From: DASTCZ01 sp035308165
GTDB taxonomy: Bacteria > Acidobacteriota > Terriglobia > Acidiferrales > UBA7541
Length of the DNA: 64,000 nucleotides
NCBI GenBank assembly: GCA_035308165.1
Contig: DATGHC010000033.1
Location: 18,061 to 82,060 of the forward strand
Reading direction: 5' to 3'
In this document: positions 6,606-15,807 of the stretch, one piece after another
Numbering within the stretch: position 1 is the first letter of the stretch
How the letters are laid out: every line of letters begins with the position of its first letter
The notes under the pieces: generated by a model
Told to the model about the DNA's origin: nothing
Database searches by the model: none
The model's input: only the letters and a program-made list of their open reading frames with translations
Translations under genes and position numbers: made by a program

Positions 6606-9068
6606 TCACACGCGCTGGATCTTCAAAGCCGTGTATTCCCGCTCGAGCTCAGTTAACAGCCGTTGAAAGCGAGGATCGGGCCGCAGGCTTTCGTAAAACG
6701 GATTCAACTTAAAGAAGGGCCAGCAGGCGTTGCCGGTGTCCACACTGCGCTCCAGCCAACCCATAGCTTTGTCCAAGTCTCGCAGCACGGCATAGGTCGA
6801 GGCGATTTGATCGTAGGTGTGATGGGTATGTCCGAATGAGTGCGGTGATTCCTGCGCTCTGCGAACGCACTCAAGCGCCTCGGTGGCCTCGCCGCGCCGG
6901 GCGTGCAGCATCCCCTGGAGGCTTATAATCAACGGCTCATTTGGGTAGAGCTTTAGCGCCGCCGCCAACCGTCGCTCGGCCAGATCGAGATCTCCGCTCA
7001 TTAGCGCGGGTTGAGGGTGAAACCAGCGGGCATACATGCCCTCCGGCCTTTCTCGAATCCACTCTTCTGCGGCCTGCTCGGCTAGCACGAACTCCCCGCT
7101 GTAGAGATAGAGATAATCCAGGTTATTGCTGCGCGTCTTTGGTTTTGACCGCCGCGACCGTTCGTGCGCGATGCGCGCCTCTTCAAACCGCCCGATGTGC
7201 AAGCAGATGGCGGCCATGCGGTTGTGGGCGCGCTCCAGATTAGGCTGCGCTGCCAGTACCTGTTCGAGCTCCGCGATGGCCTCCGCGTGCTGGAAATTCT
7301 TGGCCGGACTCCAGAGGATAAATGAGCGAGCCAGATGTCCCTCCGCCAGCATGGGATCCAGCGTCAGGGCTCGGCGGCAGTGGCGTTCTGCCTTTTCCAG
7401 CCAGGTATGCTGCGAGTCGAATTCGTAGTGGATATGCGTTGAAACATAGGATAGCGTGGCGTGCGCCAGAGCAAACTCTGGGTCAAGCTCGACGGACCTG
7501 GACAGGTGCTCGACGGCGCTTCGCAGTGTTTCTATCCGGTCGGAATAGCTCTCGCGGAGCCCCAACATGAACTCGTTGTAAGCTTCCGGGTCGTCGCTGT
7601 ACCTGTCGCGAGACTTCGGAGCATGCCCCGGAAACCGTGTACGCAGTGATTCCACAACTCGCCGTCCGATTTCGTCTTGCACTTCGAAGACGTCTTCCAT
7701 CACGAAGTCATGCTTTTCCGAGAAAGAGATCTTTTGCGTCGCACCATCAAAGAGTTGCATCGAAACTCGCCAGCGCGGCCCCTGCTTCTGGACATTCCCC
7801 TGCAAGACGTGGCGTACCCCCAGTTCGCGGCAAGTTTGGGCGGGATCGGTCCCGGCCGCATAATTGAGGACCGCGGATGTCGGAACCACGGCAATATCTT
7901 CAAGAGTCCCCAGCATTGTAATCAGGGCATCGGCGAATCCCAGCGAGAACGCTTTGCGTTCTTCAACTTCGCTCAAGAAAACAAAAGGTAGTACGGCAAT
8001 CGACGTAAATGGCTTCGAACTGGCCCCGGTCTCGCCAAGGGATCGCTGCGGAGCCGCTCGGCTAGCCAGCGCATCCAAGACGGCTTCGGCCGACGGAAAT
8101 CGTTCCGCAGGATCCTTGCATAGCAGTTTCTGAACAATCGGGGCTAACTCAACATGCAACGGACAAATCGCCTCCATTGCAGGAGGGTCATCGTGAAGAA
8201 TTGCGTGCATCATCTCGATTGCTGAAGTACCAGGCCAAGGGTGTTGCCCCATCAACATTTCATTGAGAATGATCCCTAGAGCGAATAAGTCGCTGCGCTG
8301 ATCGACTGCTCGTCCCAGGATCTGTTCCGGCGACATGTAAGCGGCTGTGCCGACCATCTGCCCGGCAACAGTTTCGCCGGCCGTGGTTCTGTTCGAGTCA
8401 GAAGCTCCCGGCGCGCGCTTAGCAAGACCAAAATCCAGCACCTTCACATAGCCATCGGGGCGAACCATGATGTTCGCGGGCTTCAGATCGCGATGCACAA
8501 TGCCCGCACGGTGTGCTGCACGAAGCGCCTCAAGCACCTGTCTTGTGATCTCGACGCTGCGCTCCGCGACAGGTGCGCGCTTGAGCATGTCGCGCAAAGT
8601 TTCGCCTTCCACGAGTTCCATCACCAGGTAGTTCGGGCCGACATCGTAAAGCGTGCAGATGTTTGGATGGTTCAGCGCGGATATCGCCCGCGCCTCGCGC
8701 TCAAACTGCCCGCTGTACCGCTCGTGGGAAATCTTAATGGCGACTTTGCGTACGAGCCGAGTATCCTCTGCGAGATAGACTTCTCCCATCCCGCCCGTCC
8801 CCAGCAGCCACAGAATCTTGTATGGCCCCAGGGTTTCTCCGAGTTTCAAGGGTGTCTGGGCCGTCGCGAAGGCGTCGGCAGCGGCCCATGCGGTTTGGGC
8901 GACCAGCGTTACGGTGGAGCTGCTCTGCGCTAGCAGGGATTCCACTTCCCGGCGCAGTTCGACATCATCTTGACAGGCTTCAGCCAGGAAGCTATCTACC
9001 CGTGCCGGATCCTGTTCTCGGGCCAAATGGTAAACCTGTTCAATTTGTTGCCAGCGTTCGGGGTTCAT
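6606..9068 (-). CDS. Soluble Ser/Thr protein kinase with TolB-like and TPR regions
   Basis: The product is 820 residues. A short N-terminal helical segment of the type common in acidobacterial kinases (RWQQIEQVYHLA) leads into a Hanks kinase domain at about 82-345. Its Gly-rich loop is LGTGGMGEVY (89-98), with catalytic Lys112, catalytic loop HRDLKPAN (192-199) and DFG (212-214), so it should be active. A TolB/FlgO-like alpha/beta domain (SIAVLPF..., about 355-480) and then TPR-like helical repeats to the end follow. I see no transmembrane segment, so it is cytoplasmic, unlike many bacterial kinases of this class. TolB-TPR parts usually serve protein interaction. Substrates are unknown. The ATG at 9068 is the first in frame. 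Confidence 0.9.
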   Translation of the reverse strand: MNPERWQQIEQVYHLAREQDPARVDSFLAEACQDDVELRREVESLLAQSSSTVTLVAQTAWAAADAFATAQTPLKLGETLGPYKILWLLGTGGMGEVYLAEDTRLVRKVAIKISHERYSGQFEREARAISALNHPNICTLYDVGPNYLVMELVEGETLRDMLKRAPVAERSVEITRQVLEALRAAHRAGIVHRDLKPANIMVRPDGYVKVLDFGLAKRAPGASDSNRTTAGETVAGQMVGTAAYMSPEQILGRAVDQRSDLFALGIILNEMLMGQHPWPGTSAIEMMHAILHDDPPAMEAICPLHVELAPIVQKLLCKDPAERFPSAEAVLDALASRAAPQRSLGETGASSKPFTSIAVLPFVFLSEVEERKAFSLGFADALITMLGTLEDIAVVPTSAVLNYAAGTDPAQTCRELGVRHVLQGNVQKQGPRWRVSMQLFDGATQKISFSEKHDFVMEDVFEVQDEIGRRVVESLRTRFPGHAPKSRDRYSDDPEAYNEFMLGLRESYSDRIETLRSAVEHLSRSVELDPEFALAHATLSYVSTHIHYEFDSQHTWLEKAERHCRRALTLDPMLAEGHLARSFILWSPAKNFQHAEAIAELEQVLAAQPNLERAHNRMAAICLHIGRFEEARIAHERSRRSKPKTRSNNLDYLYLYSGEFVLAEQAAEEWIRERPEGMYARWFHPQPALMSGDLDLAERRLAAALKLYPNEPLIISLQGMLHARRGEATEALECVRRAQESPHSFGHTHHTYDQIASTYAVLRDLDKAMGWLERSVDTGNACWPFFKLNPFYESLRPDPRFQRLLTELEREYTALKIQRV

Positions 9069-9422
9069 GGCCGCAGTCAGAATAATTGATCTTACGATCT
9101 TATTTCACAATAATCGAAATCGTGCAATCCGTTCAATGCTGCACGCGCCCCGCAACCCAGACAGCCGAAATTCTGGGCATATCATCGACAGACAAGAAGT
9201 AATCCGTTTCGTCCGTCACGCAGCCCACTGGCGGCGATTCTTCCTCTGTTCCCACGCCGCCTCCAACTTCCGATGCCACTCGGCCGCTCTTTCCGATGGC
9301 CAGCCCGTCAACCGGTAGGGTCTCTGTTTGGGGCAGACTGAGAAACTATCAAAGGCTTAACTAGGGAGACGACTTTTCATTGGCTGTGCTAGAGTTGGCG
9401 GCTAACCCGGTGGAGGTAAGTC
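9069..9422. other. Divergent intergenic region, no gene seen
   Basis: These 354 bases separate the kinase start (minus) from the VOC gene start (plus) and must hold both promoters. The segment near 9085-9130 next to the kinase is AT-rich. I could not find a convincing -35/-10 pair for either gene. An 83-codon plus-strand frame (9067-9318) has no ribosome site or recognisable protein and is not annotated. Confidence 0.4.
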
Positions 9423-9869
9423 ATGTCCAGCGCACCAGTTATGAGTGCCAACGTTAAGCAGTCCGTCCCATTTTTCGGCGTGACCCATATGGAGGCTTCG
9501 CTAAGGTTTTACGTCGACGGACTTGGGTTTCAAATGAAGAACTGGTGGATTCCGGATCGGGTCGAGGACAACCCTGACGGGCGAATCCGCTGGTGCTGGT
9601 TGGAGCGCGGCAATGTCGCCATCATGCTCCAGGAGTTTCGAACGGACCGGCGACCAACTGAAACGCTTGGGACCGGAGTACACACGTGCATCATGTGTGA
9701 GGACGCTCTGGCGCTGTATCGTGAGTTCAAATCACGCGGCATACAAACACGAAAACGTCCGTTTGTCGGGAACCGTCTTTGGGTTGTGCCCGTTACGGAC
9801 CCTGACGGATACCTCATTGAATTCGAAAGCCCTACCGATGCTCCCGAGGAAAGTGAGCTTGAAGAGTAG
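9423..9869 (+). CDS. VOC family (glyoxalase/bleomycin resistance-like) protein
   Basis: The product is 148 residues in a beta-alpha-beta-beta-beta arrangement typical of a vicinal oxygen chelate protein. The first module runs VPFFGVTHMEASLRFYVDGLGF and the second starts TCIMCEDALALYREFKSRG and closes with VTDPDGYLIEFESP, where the Glu is the usual metal ligand. The family includes glyoxalases, dioxygenases and antibiotic-binding proteins, so the substrate cannot be named. GTGGAGGTAAGTC precedes the ATG at 9423 and fixes the start. It stands alone between a kinase and a small secreted protein. Confidence 0.85.
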   Translation: MSSAPVMSANVKQSVPFFGVTHMEASLRFYVDGLGFQMKNWWIPDRVEDNPDGRIRWCWLERGNVAIMLQEFRTDRRPTETLGTGVHTCIMCEDALALYREFKSRGIQTRKRPFVGNRLWVVPVTDPDGYLIEFESPTDAPEESELEE

Positions 9870-10079
9870 GGCCACCATCACACTCCGCCAAAGTCGGATT
9901 TGCTGCATTAGGTTGTTTGGCACCACTGCCACTTCGTTCATTACATGCGTTGACGAGCGACGGGGACTGCCGTCAAACTGAGACCCTACTGTTCAGCCGT
10001 TTTGATTGACGACTACCCAACCCAAGCCTAGAATGGCCACTCAAGTGCTAGGTATTAGAGTTAGGGAGGGCCCCAGCCC

Positions 10080-10565
10080 ATGCGTTGTATCGCCCTGCTT
10101 TCCTTGTGTTTTTTCAGCTGCCTTGCAACCTTTGCCCAAACACAGAAAACTACCGTCGTGCCTGTCCATGTTGCCGCCGGGACCGTCCTCACTTTTCATC
10201 TGCAAACTCGCATGAACCCAAGCAGCGAAAATGAAACCGACAAATTGCCCAAGGGAACGGTCCTGAAGGTGAAACTTTCGCAATCTTTGGATTCCGCCGT
10301 GGATCACGACGGAACTGAATTCCACGGGGTCGTCGTCTCCTCCGTAACTTCGGGAAATCGCATTATCGTCCACCCGGACGCGGAAATTAGTGGAGTCCTG
10401 GCGCTGTTGAGAAGCAAGTCCCATCCGGAGGGATTCCGCTACGAACTTCTGATTACGGGGATGAAAGACCAGGGAAAGTCCTACGACATTACGGCTTCAC
10501 TTAATCCTTCTTTTTTCGACGAATCCGCCCCGGTGGCAGCCCCTGCTCCGAAGCCAACAAACTAG
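10080..10565 (+). CDS. Small secreted protein, unknown function
   Basis: The product is 161 residues with a signal peptide (CIALLSLCFFSCLATFAQ). The mature part is beta-rich: HVAAGTVLTFHLQTRM, then LPKGTVLKVKLSQSLDSAVDHDGTEF. This pattern recurs in small acidobacterial exported proteins and resembles repeated hairpins of the kind seen in TrbI/VirB10-like beta barrels; that resemblance is weak. TTAGGGAGGG lies about 10 bases before ATG 10080. A GG-N10-GC sigma-54-like sequence at 10034-10049 (TGGCCACTCAAGTGCT) sits at a suitable distance but deviates from consensus at both boxes. No partner gene is evident. Confidence 0.65.
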   Translation: MRCIALLSLCFFSCLATFAQTQKTTVVPVHVAAGTVLTFHLQTRMNPSSENETDKLPKGTVLKVKLSQSLDSAVDHDGTEFHGVVVSSVTSGNRIIVHPDAEISGVLALLRSKSHPEGFRYELLITGMKDQGKSYDITASLNPSFFDESAPVAAPAPKPTN

Positions 10566-10811
10566 TCTAGCCTTTGATCCGCCTGAAACCCCCTTTCACA
10601 GGCCTAGGACCATCCAATTGGAAGAATTTGGCCCAACAAAGCAGAGATTACCAGTTTTATTACCTCCCCTGATGCTCTTGTAAGTTCCGAACTTCCCCAC
10701 AAGTCACTCATTATCTGTTAGATAGCAAGAATCTGTTCAATGAAACGAGTACGGCACTCCTCATGCTTATATATAAGCTGGCCAGCCCTGAACTCTCAGG
10801 AGGTCAGGAGA

Positions 10812-11198
10812 ATGAGGAAGCAAACGCGTCTAGCTTTGGCTGGCGTTGTATTTCTGATGTTCGTTGTGGCAGTTTGGTCGGTTCCTTCAGCCGCACATTA
10901 TTCCAATTCACTTTCAGCTGTGACCATCGCGCAGGATGCCCCGCAAACTCAATCGGTCTCCGGCACGATTTCAGCTGTAAACAAGACTAATTTCGTCCTC
11001 ACCTTGCAAACCGTAAAAGGGAGCGGATTGGAGACCGTCTCGCAGCAGGATCCTCCAAAGAGCATGACATTCCAGATTGACAACAACACCACGATCGAAG
11101 GCAAGTTGGCAGTCGGATCTAACGCGGAAGTCACTTATCGTGACGACCGCAGCGGAAACCACATGGCCATCGGCGTCAAAGTGACCCCGAAGAGCTAA
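10812..11198 (+). CDS. Secreted DUF5666-like beta-barrel protein
   Basis: The product is 128 residues. A signal peptide or anchor (LALAGVVFLMFVVAVWSVPSA) is followed by a small beta domain: SVSGTISAVNKTNFVLTL, MTFQIDNNTTIEGKL, VGSNAEVTYRDD, AIGVKVTP. The order of strands matches OB-fold DUF5666-type proteins, which are exported and uncharacterised. AGGTCAGGAG directly before ATG 10812 sets the start; the in-frame extension to 10740 adds a segment with no signal character. A strong terminator hairpin follows, so it is a one-gene transcript. Confidence 0.7.
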   Translation: MRKQTRLALAGVVFLMFVVAVWSVPSAAHYSNSLSAVTIAQDAPQTQSVSGTISAVNKTNFVLTLQTVKGSGLETVSQQDPPKSMTFQIDNNTTIEGKLAVGSNAEVTYRDDRSGNHMAIGVKVTPKS

Positions 11199-11230
11199 GC
11201 GGCCAGCACGGACTGGTGTTTTCTGATTTG

Positions 11231-11277
11231 GGGGCCGGCGAAGACTATTTCTAGTTTTCGCCGGTCCCCTTCCGTTT
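11231..11277 (+). terminator. Intrinsic terminator after the DUF5666-like gene
   Basis: GGGGCCGGCGAA (11231-11242) pairs with TTCGCCGG-T-CCCC (11257-11269), a 12-bp stem with one bulge and a 14-base loop, followed by TTCCGTTTT. Confidence 0.7.
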
Positions 11278-11494
11278 TAGTAGGCACTGGAATCGCTGGT
11301 CTTAGCCTCGCTTACCCTCAATTTCAGCCGGACCTTCTTTGCCAGGTCAAAGTTGAATGCCCGGAAGCTGGCTCGCTGCCAGCGGCTCACGACACATTCA
11401 TGGTCAAATCCATTGCCACAAAGTGGTTATAATGCCCACCTAGCTTGCCGTCTAGATTCGAGGACGCACTGAACCTGGAAAACGGAGATCGAAA

Positions 11495-12412
11495 TTGAAC
11501 ATTCCCTCTTTTTGCATTCTCTCCAGCGAATCTATCTTCGCTTCGATTACAGGGATCGTGTTCTGGGCTTATTTCGCTGGAATCGCCATTCTGGCCATCG
11601 GCATTTTTACCTACGGCAAGGAAGCATTCCGCGCCCACGGCACAGAAAAGCTCCTGACTTTGAGTCCCATATTATATGCCGTTCCCATGGCCGTTTTCGC
11701 TTCCCAGCATTTCACAGAGAGTAAAGCGGTTTCGACGCTGGTGCCGCATTGGCTTCCGTGGCATTTGTTTTGGACTTATTTTGTCGGCACTGCCGTGATC
11801 GCTGCATCCCTGGGCATCGTCGCAGAGATACAAGCGCGATTGGCCGGTATCCTCTTGGGCGTCTTGCTCATTATCTTCGAGTTGCTGCTGCACATCCCCT
11901 TCATATTGGCCCATCCAAAAAACGTAATCGGGTGGTCCATAGCGCTCCGAGATCTAGCTTTCAGCGGCGGTGCACTGGCTTTTGCCGCAATTCAAGGTGG
12001 AGACCGGAAAACTGGAGGCGCGAATTATCTCGCAATCCTTGCCCGTTTATTTATTTCGGTGCCTGCAATCTTTTTTGGTGTGGAACACTTTCTTCATCCC
12101 GAATTTATGCCCGGCGTTGACTTTGACCGGAGTATGCCCGCCTGGGTTCCAGCACCCGTATTCTGGAGTTACTTTGCCGGAACGGTTTTTCTTATTGCCG
12201 GCGCGAGTCTCCTCTTGAATATGAAGTCACGGTTTGCAGCAATGTGCCTCGGATACATGGCTCTTATTTTGATCTTATTTGTATATCTGCCTATATTGGT
12301 TGCCAAGCCGCTGGACATAGACAACGGTCTTAATTTTCTCGTAAGTATGTTGGCCTTCAGCGGGGCTTCCTTGCTTCTCGCGAAAGCCATGTCATGTCCC
12401 GCGCCTGTGTAG
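11495..12412 (+). CDS. Internally duplicated DoxX-like membrane protein
   Basis: The product is 305 residues with about eight hydrophobic segments. Two halves of about 130 residues repeat the same pattern. In the first, FASQHF, then LVPHWLPWHLFWTYFVGTAV and a helix rich in Ile/Leu; in the second, FFGVEHF, then MPAWVPAPVFWSYFAGTVFL and a similar helix. This HWLPWHLFW/AWVPAPVFW signature with the preceding His resembles DoxX/DoxD-like four-helix membrane units. The start is TTG 11495, 8 bases after ACGGAGAT; an ATG in frame would remove the first helix. Function unknown; possibly quinone- or thiol-linked like DoxX relatives, which is inference. Confidence 0.75.
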   Translation: MNIPSFCILSSESIFASITGIVFWAYFAGIAILAIGIFTYGKEAFRAHGTEKLLTLSPILYAVPMAVFASQHFTESKAVSTLVPHWLPWHLFWTYFVGTAVIAASLGIVAEIQARLAGILLGVLLIIFELLLHIPFILAHPKNVIGWSIALRDLAFSGGALAFAAIQGGDRKTGGANYLAILARLFISVPAIFFGVEHFLHPEFMPGVDFDRSMPAWVPAPVFWSYFAGTVFLIAGASLLLNMKSRFAAMCLGYMALILILFVYLPILVAKPLDIDNGLNFLVSMLAFSGASLLLAKAMSCPAPV

Positions 12413-12432
12413 CTCAGCCCTTCCATGAGCTA
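12410..12432 (+). terminator. Small hairpin over the stop codon
   Basis: TAGCTCA (12410-12416, including the TAG stop) and TGAGCTA (12426-12432) are perfectly complementary with a 9-base loop. There is no T run, so intrinsic termination is doubtful. Confidence 0.3.
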
Positions 12433-12600
12433 AACGGTGCAACGGAAAACCCTCGCCCTGCCAACTATGGTCGCCATATTGGAGGTTGACCCCAAACCGC
12501 CGGATTAGAGACACTAGTAAGCCGCGCGAAGGCACAACGCACTGTTGGGGTGGGTCTGGTACCCGCCCGGCCCGGTTCCTGATTTGAGGTGAATCACGAC

Positions 12601-13857
12601 ATGATAAAGCCCACCGTTCCACGACCCATCGTTGAGGAACTGAATCCGCCCACCCGGCTGATGCTTACGCCCGGGCCCTCCTCCTGCCACCCGCGCATTT
12701 ACCGCGCTCTGGCCACGCCCCTGGTGGGGCACATGGACCCCTATTTCAACGACGTCCTGATCCCCGACATTGCCAAGCTGATGCGCTACGTTTTTCAGAC
12801 CGAAAACAAAATCACCTTTCCAATTTCGGCTTCCGGTTCGGGCGGCATCGAAGCCGCGGTGCTGAATCCTTTGGAACAGGGCGACGAGGCTATAATCTGC
12901 GTCAACGGATGGTTTTCTGAGCGCATGGCCATCATCGCTGACCGCTCGGCCGCGAAGATTCATCGCGTGGAAGCCCCCTACGGTCGCACGGTTGATCTCG
13001 AGGACGTTCGCCGCGTGGGCAAAGGACGCAAGATCAAGATCCTTGGCCTGGCACACGGCGAAACTTCCACAGGAGTGATTCAGAATCTGGACGAATATCG
13101 CAAAGTAGCCGATGAGCTGGGCGCGCTTCTGGTGGTGGATGCGGTCGCCACGCTGGCCGGCGTTCCTCTGGGAATTGATCAGCAGCGCATAGACATCTGC
13201 TTCAGTGGAACGCAGAAAGCGCTGAGCGCTCCTCCAGGAATGGCGCCGATTACGGTGAGCGCGCGCGCCGCGGAAGTGATCAGCACGCGCAAAACGAAGG
13301 TGCAGAGCTGGTACTTCGATTTGAACAACACCATGACCATGTGGGGCAGCGAGCGGCTCTATCACCACACTCCGCCGATTTCGCTGATGTATGCGTTGCG
13401 AGAAGCCATGCGCATGGTGGCCGAAGAAACTCTGGAGGCGCGCTGGGAGCGGCACCGCCAGAATCAGTTGGCGCTGATCGCGGGGATCGAGGCGCTGGGG
13501 CTGACCTGCTTCGTACAGGAGGCGGCCGACCGGCTCCCCACCGTCACTGCGGTGAACGTGCCCGAGAGCGTTGAGGACATCAGATTCCGCAAGCAATTAC
13601 TGAGCGAATTTGGAATTGAAATTTCGGGAGGCTTTGGCCCGCTGAAGGGAAAAATGTGGAGAGTTGGTTTGATGGGCTTCTGCAGCCAGCGAAACAATGT
13701 GCTGCTGTTCCTTGCGGCCATGGAGAAGCTGCTGATTGATCACGGCCACCGCGCGGCTCCTGGAGCAGGGGTGGGAGCCGCCGTGCGTAGCTACACGCAG
13801 AGCGCTGCTGCAACAGTGACGACCTATCAGCCCGTGGCGATTGCCGCCCGCAGATAA
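12601..13857 (+). CDS. Class V PLP aminotransferase (alanine/serine-glyoxylate type)
   Basis: The product is 418 residues. It has the class V fold-type I aminotransferase order: LTPGPSSCHPRIYRALATPL near the start, the ISASGSGGIEAAVLNPL cofactor loop, AHGETSTGVIQNLDEYRKVA, the aspartate strand LLVVDAVATLAGVPLG, and FSGTQKALSAPPG with the Schiff-base Lys206. The family covers alanine-glyoxylate and serine-glyoxylate aminotransferases and related phosphonate enzymes; substrate is not fixed by sequence. I take ATG 12601, with GAGGTGA ten bases upstream; a GTG at 12589 overlaps that ribosome site. The last 35 residues are an Ala/Thr-rich extension. A small unknown gene follows 90 bases on. Confidence 0.87.
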   Translation: MIKPTVPRPIVEELNPPTRLMLTPGPSSCHPRIYRALATPLVGHMDPYFNDVLIPDIAKLMRYVFQTENKITFPISASGSGGIEAAVLNPLEQGDEAIICVNGWFSERMAIIADRSAAKIHRVEAPYGRTVDLEDVRRVGKGRKIKILGLAHGETSTGVIQNLDEYRKVADELGALLVVDAVATLAGVPLGIDQQRIDICFSGTQKALSAPPGMAPITVSARAAEVISTRKTKVQSWYFDLNNTMTMWGSERLYHHTPPISLMYALREAMRMVAEETLEARWERHRQNQLALIAGIEALGLTCFVQEAADRLPTVTAVNVPESVEDIRFRKQLLSEFGIEISGGFGPLKGKMWRVGLMGFCSQRNNVLLFLAAMEKLLIDHGHRAAPGAGVGAAVRSYTQSAAATVTTYQPVAIAARR

Positions 13858-13947
13858 ATCTTGAAGTGGATTATGCAGCGTCAGGCTTGAGCAAGGGATT
13901 GAGTTTTGCAGTGCTCCGGCAAATCGGGGCGGATTTGAATATCCAAA

Positions 13948-14325
13948 ATGTCCGAAAAAACTATTTCTATCCCAAACATCGGCGCCATGAGCGAATTCGT
14001 AGGCGCTTTCGACGTGCCTTCAAAACTCACCGACCAGGTTTACCACTGCCGCTTCTCGCACATGTGGAACGGCATTGCCACGCGCCACGCCGACACGATT
14101 GACACCAAGTTTTTCGTGGACGGCCGTGGAGTCGTGGTGGGATTGGCGCACACTGCATTTTATGATTTTCGCGCCCGCACCGGACGCGATCTCACCGACC
14201 GTGAGGCCAGCTACATTGCCGCGGAATACTTGCGCGAGAGATTGGAAGAGGAGGACGAACACTCTCTGTACGATGTTCAGAAAGAAGACGTTTCACGCCT
14301 GATTGCACGATTCCGAATGTCCTGA
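13948..14325 (+). CDS. Small protein of unknown function
   Basis: The product is 125 residues with no signal or membrane segment. Segments such as RFSHMWNGIATRHADTIDTKFFVDGRGVVVGLAHTAFYDFRAR and DREASYIAAEYLRERLEEEDEHSLYDV are consistent with a compact alpha/beta protein ending in an acidic helix. I recognise no family. The ribosome site is weak; ATG 13987 is an alternative start. Codon use is normal and no better ORF covers the region. It lies just after the aminotransferase and could be in its transcript. Confidence 0.55.
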   Translation: MSEKTISIPNIGAMSEFVGAFDVPSKLTDQVYHCRFSHMWNGIATRHADTIDTKFFVDGRGVVVGLAHTAFYDFRARTGRDLTDREASYIAAEYLRERLEEEDEHSLYDVQKEDVSRLIARFRMS

Positions 14326-14364
14326 TTACGGACGCAGAAGCACACCCGAAAAGCAACTTACACA

Positions 14365-14544
14365 CTACGCATCCGAAAGCGAACCGCTGTCCAGATTCAC
14401 CACGCCGCCGCTTTCGCCCGGCTCGTAAATTTCGCCGCAATCGAGACACTCCCAATATTCAGCGTCCTCGTCGCGGGCGATAAGCCGCCGGCGCGTGTGC
14501 GGGCATTGCGCCACGTTCGGATTTGTTCCGGCAGGATCAGCCAT
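14365..14544 (-). CDS. Small zinc-ribbon-like protein
   Basis: The product is 59 residues beginning MADPAGTNPNVAQCPHTRRR. The pair C14-P-H and C33-L-D-C36 (WECLDCGEIYEPGESG) suggests a half or rudimentary zinc ribbon, with Cys/His of the first knuckle unusually spaced. ATG 14544 is the plausible start; the reading frame extends further upstream but that part lacks protein-like composition and overlaps the next gene start. It is convergent with the small gene before it and divergent from the AI-2E permease. Its function is unknown. Confidence 0.5.
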   Translation of the reverse strand: MADPAGTNPNVAQCPHTRRRLIARDEDAEYWECLDCGEIYEPGESGGVVNLDSGSLSDA

Positions 14545-14635
14545 GATGGAACCAAGACTCCAACTGCAAAGGATTATATACTGGCGCGCGCAAATAGGCG
14601 CTTGCCCACGCAGGCAAGCGATACGCTGAACACTG

Positions 14636-15706
14636 ATGCCGCCCACCAGCAGAGATCACGATACGCAGGAGTCGAGCCGAGGGCGGCTTTCGTCGCTGCT
14701 GTTCTACGGCGCGGTGATTCTGCTCGGGTACCTGATCTATCTGGTGTTCGCACCTTTCCTTGTGCCGCTCGGCTGGGCGGCGATATTGGTGGTGATGTTC
14801 CATCCGTGGCATGCACGGCTGGCGCGGCGAATGGGAGACACTCGAGCCGCTGCGTTCAGCACCGCGAGCGTTACGTGCGTGCTGATCCTGCCCGTGCTGG
14901 GCGTGGCGACGCTATTCGTTCACGAAGCGTATCAAGCGGCGGTGGGGATGCAATCCGCATTCGCGCAAGGACACATGCCCTGGGTGAATCAGGCCTGGCG
15001 CTGGCTGGTCTCGCATTCACCGGGTGGCACCGGCCGCGACCTCTCCTCTCTCGTTAGCCAGGCGGGGGAGACCCTCGGCGGCCGCGCCGCCGAACTGCTG
15101 GGGGCGGTGCTCACCCACACGGCGGCATTCTTCTTCCAGCTTTTCGTGACATTGTTTGCGCTGTTTTATTTTTTTAGGGACGGCGACTACCTGATGAAGA
15201 TTCTGAGGGGATTGCTGCCGCTTGAAAAAGCTTCGCGTGAGCGAATGATTGCCGGAGCACGTGAGTTGATCCGCGCGAGCGTCACAACCAGCCTGGTGAT
15301 CGCGGGATTGCAGGGGATCCTGTGCGGTATTGCGTTTTATGCGGTGGGAATCAGTACGCCGGTGTTTTGGGGAGTAGCGATGGCGTTTTTTTCACTGGTT
15401 CCGGTGGTCGGGTCGGCGTTGATTTGGGGGCCGGCAACAGTGTGGCTGCTTTCAGCCGGGCAGTGGGGACACGCGATTGTGCTGGTGACAATTTGCGGGG
15501 GCGTGACAAGCGTGGTGGATAGCTTCCTTCGTCCGCTGCTGCTGAGCGGGCACGCGCGTTTGAATGCCTTGCTGGTTTTTATCAGCGTGCTCGGAGGCGT
15601 GGCAGTTTTTGGCGCGATCGGACTGGTGCTGGGGCCGATTGTTGTGGCTGCAGCGGCGGGAGTTCTGGAGGCGTATACGCGCGTTGAGCCGGTGCCAACG
15701 GATTAA
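14636..15706 (+). CDS. AI-2E family (PerM/YdiK-like) permease
   Basis: The product is 356 residues and matches the AI-2E/PerM superfamily layout. Two N-terminal membrane helices (LLFYGAVILLGYLIYLVFAPF and the following LGWAAILVVMF) lead to the HPWHARLARRMGDTRAAA loop and two more helices. A long amphipathic periplasmic stretch is followed by four to five C-terminal helices: SLVIAGLQGILCGIAFYAVG, FSLVPVVGSALIWGPA and NALLVFISVLGGVAVFGAIGLVLGPI. The PVVGSALIWGP segment is the best-conserved family motif. Members export small molecules, including AI-2 in E. coli TqsA, or act as Na+/H+ antiporters; the cargo here is unknown. The start ATG 14636 is the first in frame and encodes a polar N-terminus. 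Confidence 0.88.
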   Translation: MPPTSRDHDTQESSRGRLSSLLFYGAVILLGYLIYLVFAPFLVPLGWAAILVVMFHPWHARLARRMGDTRAAAFSTASVTCVLILPVLGVATLFVHEAYQAAVGMQSAFAQGHMPWVNQAWRWLVSHSPGGTGRDLSSLVSQAGETLGGRAAELLGAVLTHTAAFFFQLFVTLFALFYFFRDGDYLMKILRGLLPLEKASRERMIAGARELIRASVTTSLVIAGLQGILCGIAFYAVGISTPVFWGVAMAFFSLVPVVGSALIWGPATVWLLSAGQWGHAIVLVTICGGVTSVVDSFLRPLLLSGHARLNALLVFISVLGGVAVFGAIGLVLGPIVVAAAAGVLEAYTRVEPVPTD

Positions 15707-15807
15707 GCGGGACGATTCTCGTACAGATAAGTTTTCATCCTTCCATTAAGTTGTGTACTAGACAACCGCCGGCTAGGAAGCGGAATCCCAAAGATGGGGG
15801 TGGTCCG

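Noticed and set aside
9067..9318. Plus-strand frame of 83 codons between the kinase and VOC genes
   Set aside because: It lies in the region that must hold both divergent promoters, with no recognisable protein or ribosome site.
11371..11386. GG-N10-GC sequence before the DoxX-like gene as a sigma-54 promoter
   Set aside because: Only the spacing fits; it is part of a small CTGGC/GCCAG hairpin, lacks TTGC, and is over 100 bases from the start.
12514..13596. Minus-strand ORF of 360 codons over the aminotransferase gene
   Set aside because: It is antisense to an intact PLP enzyme and has random-looking His/Arg/Gln-rich content.
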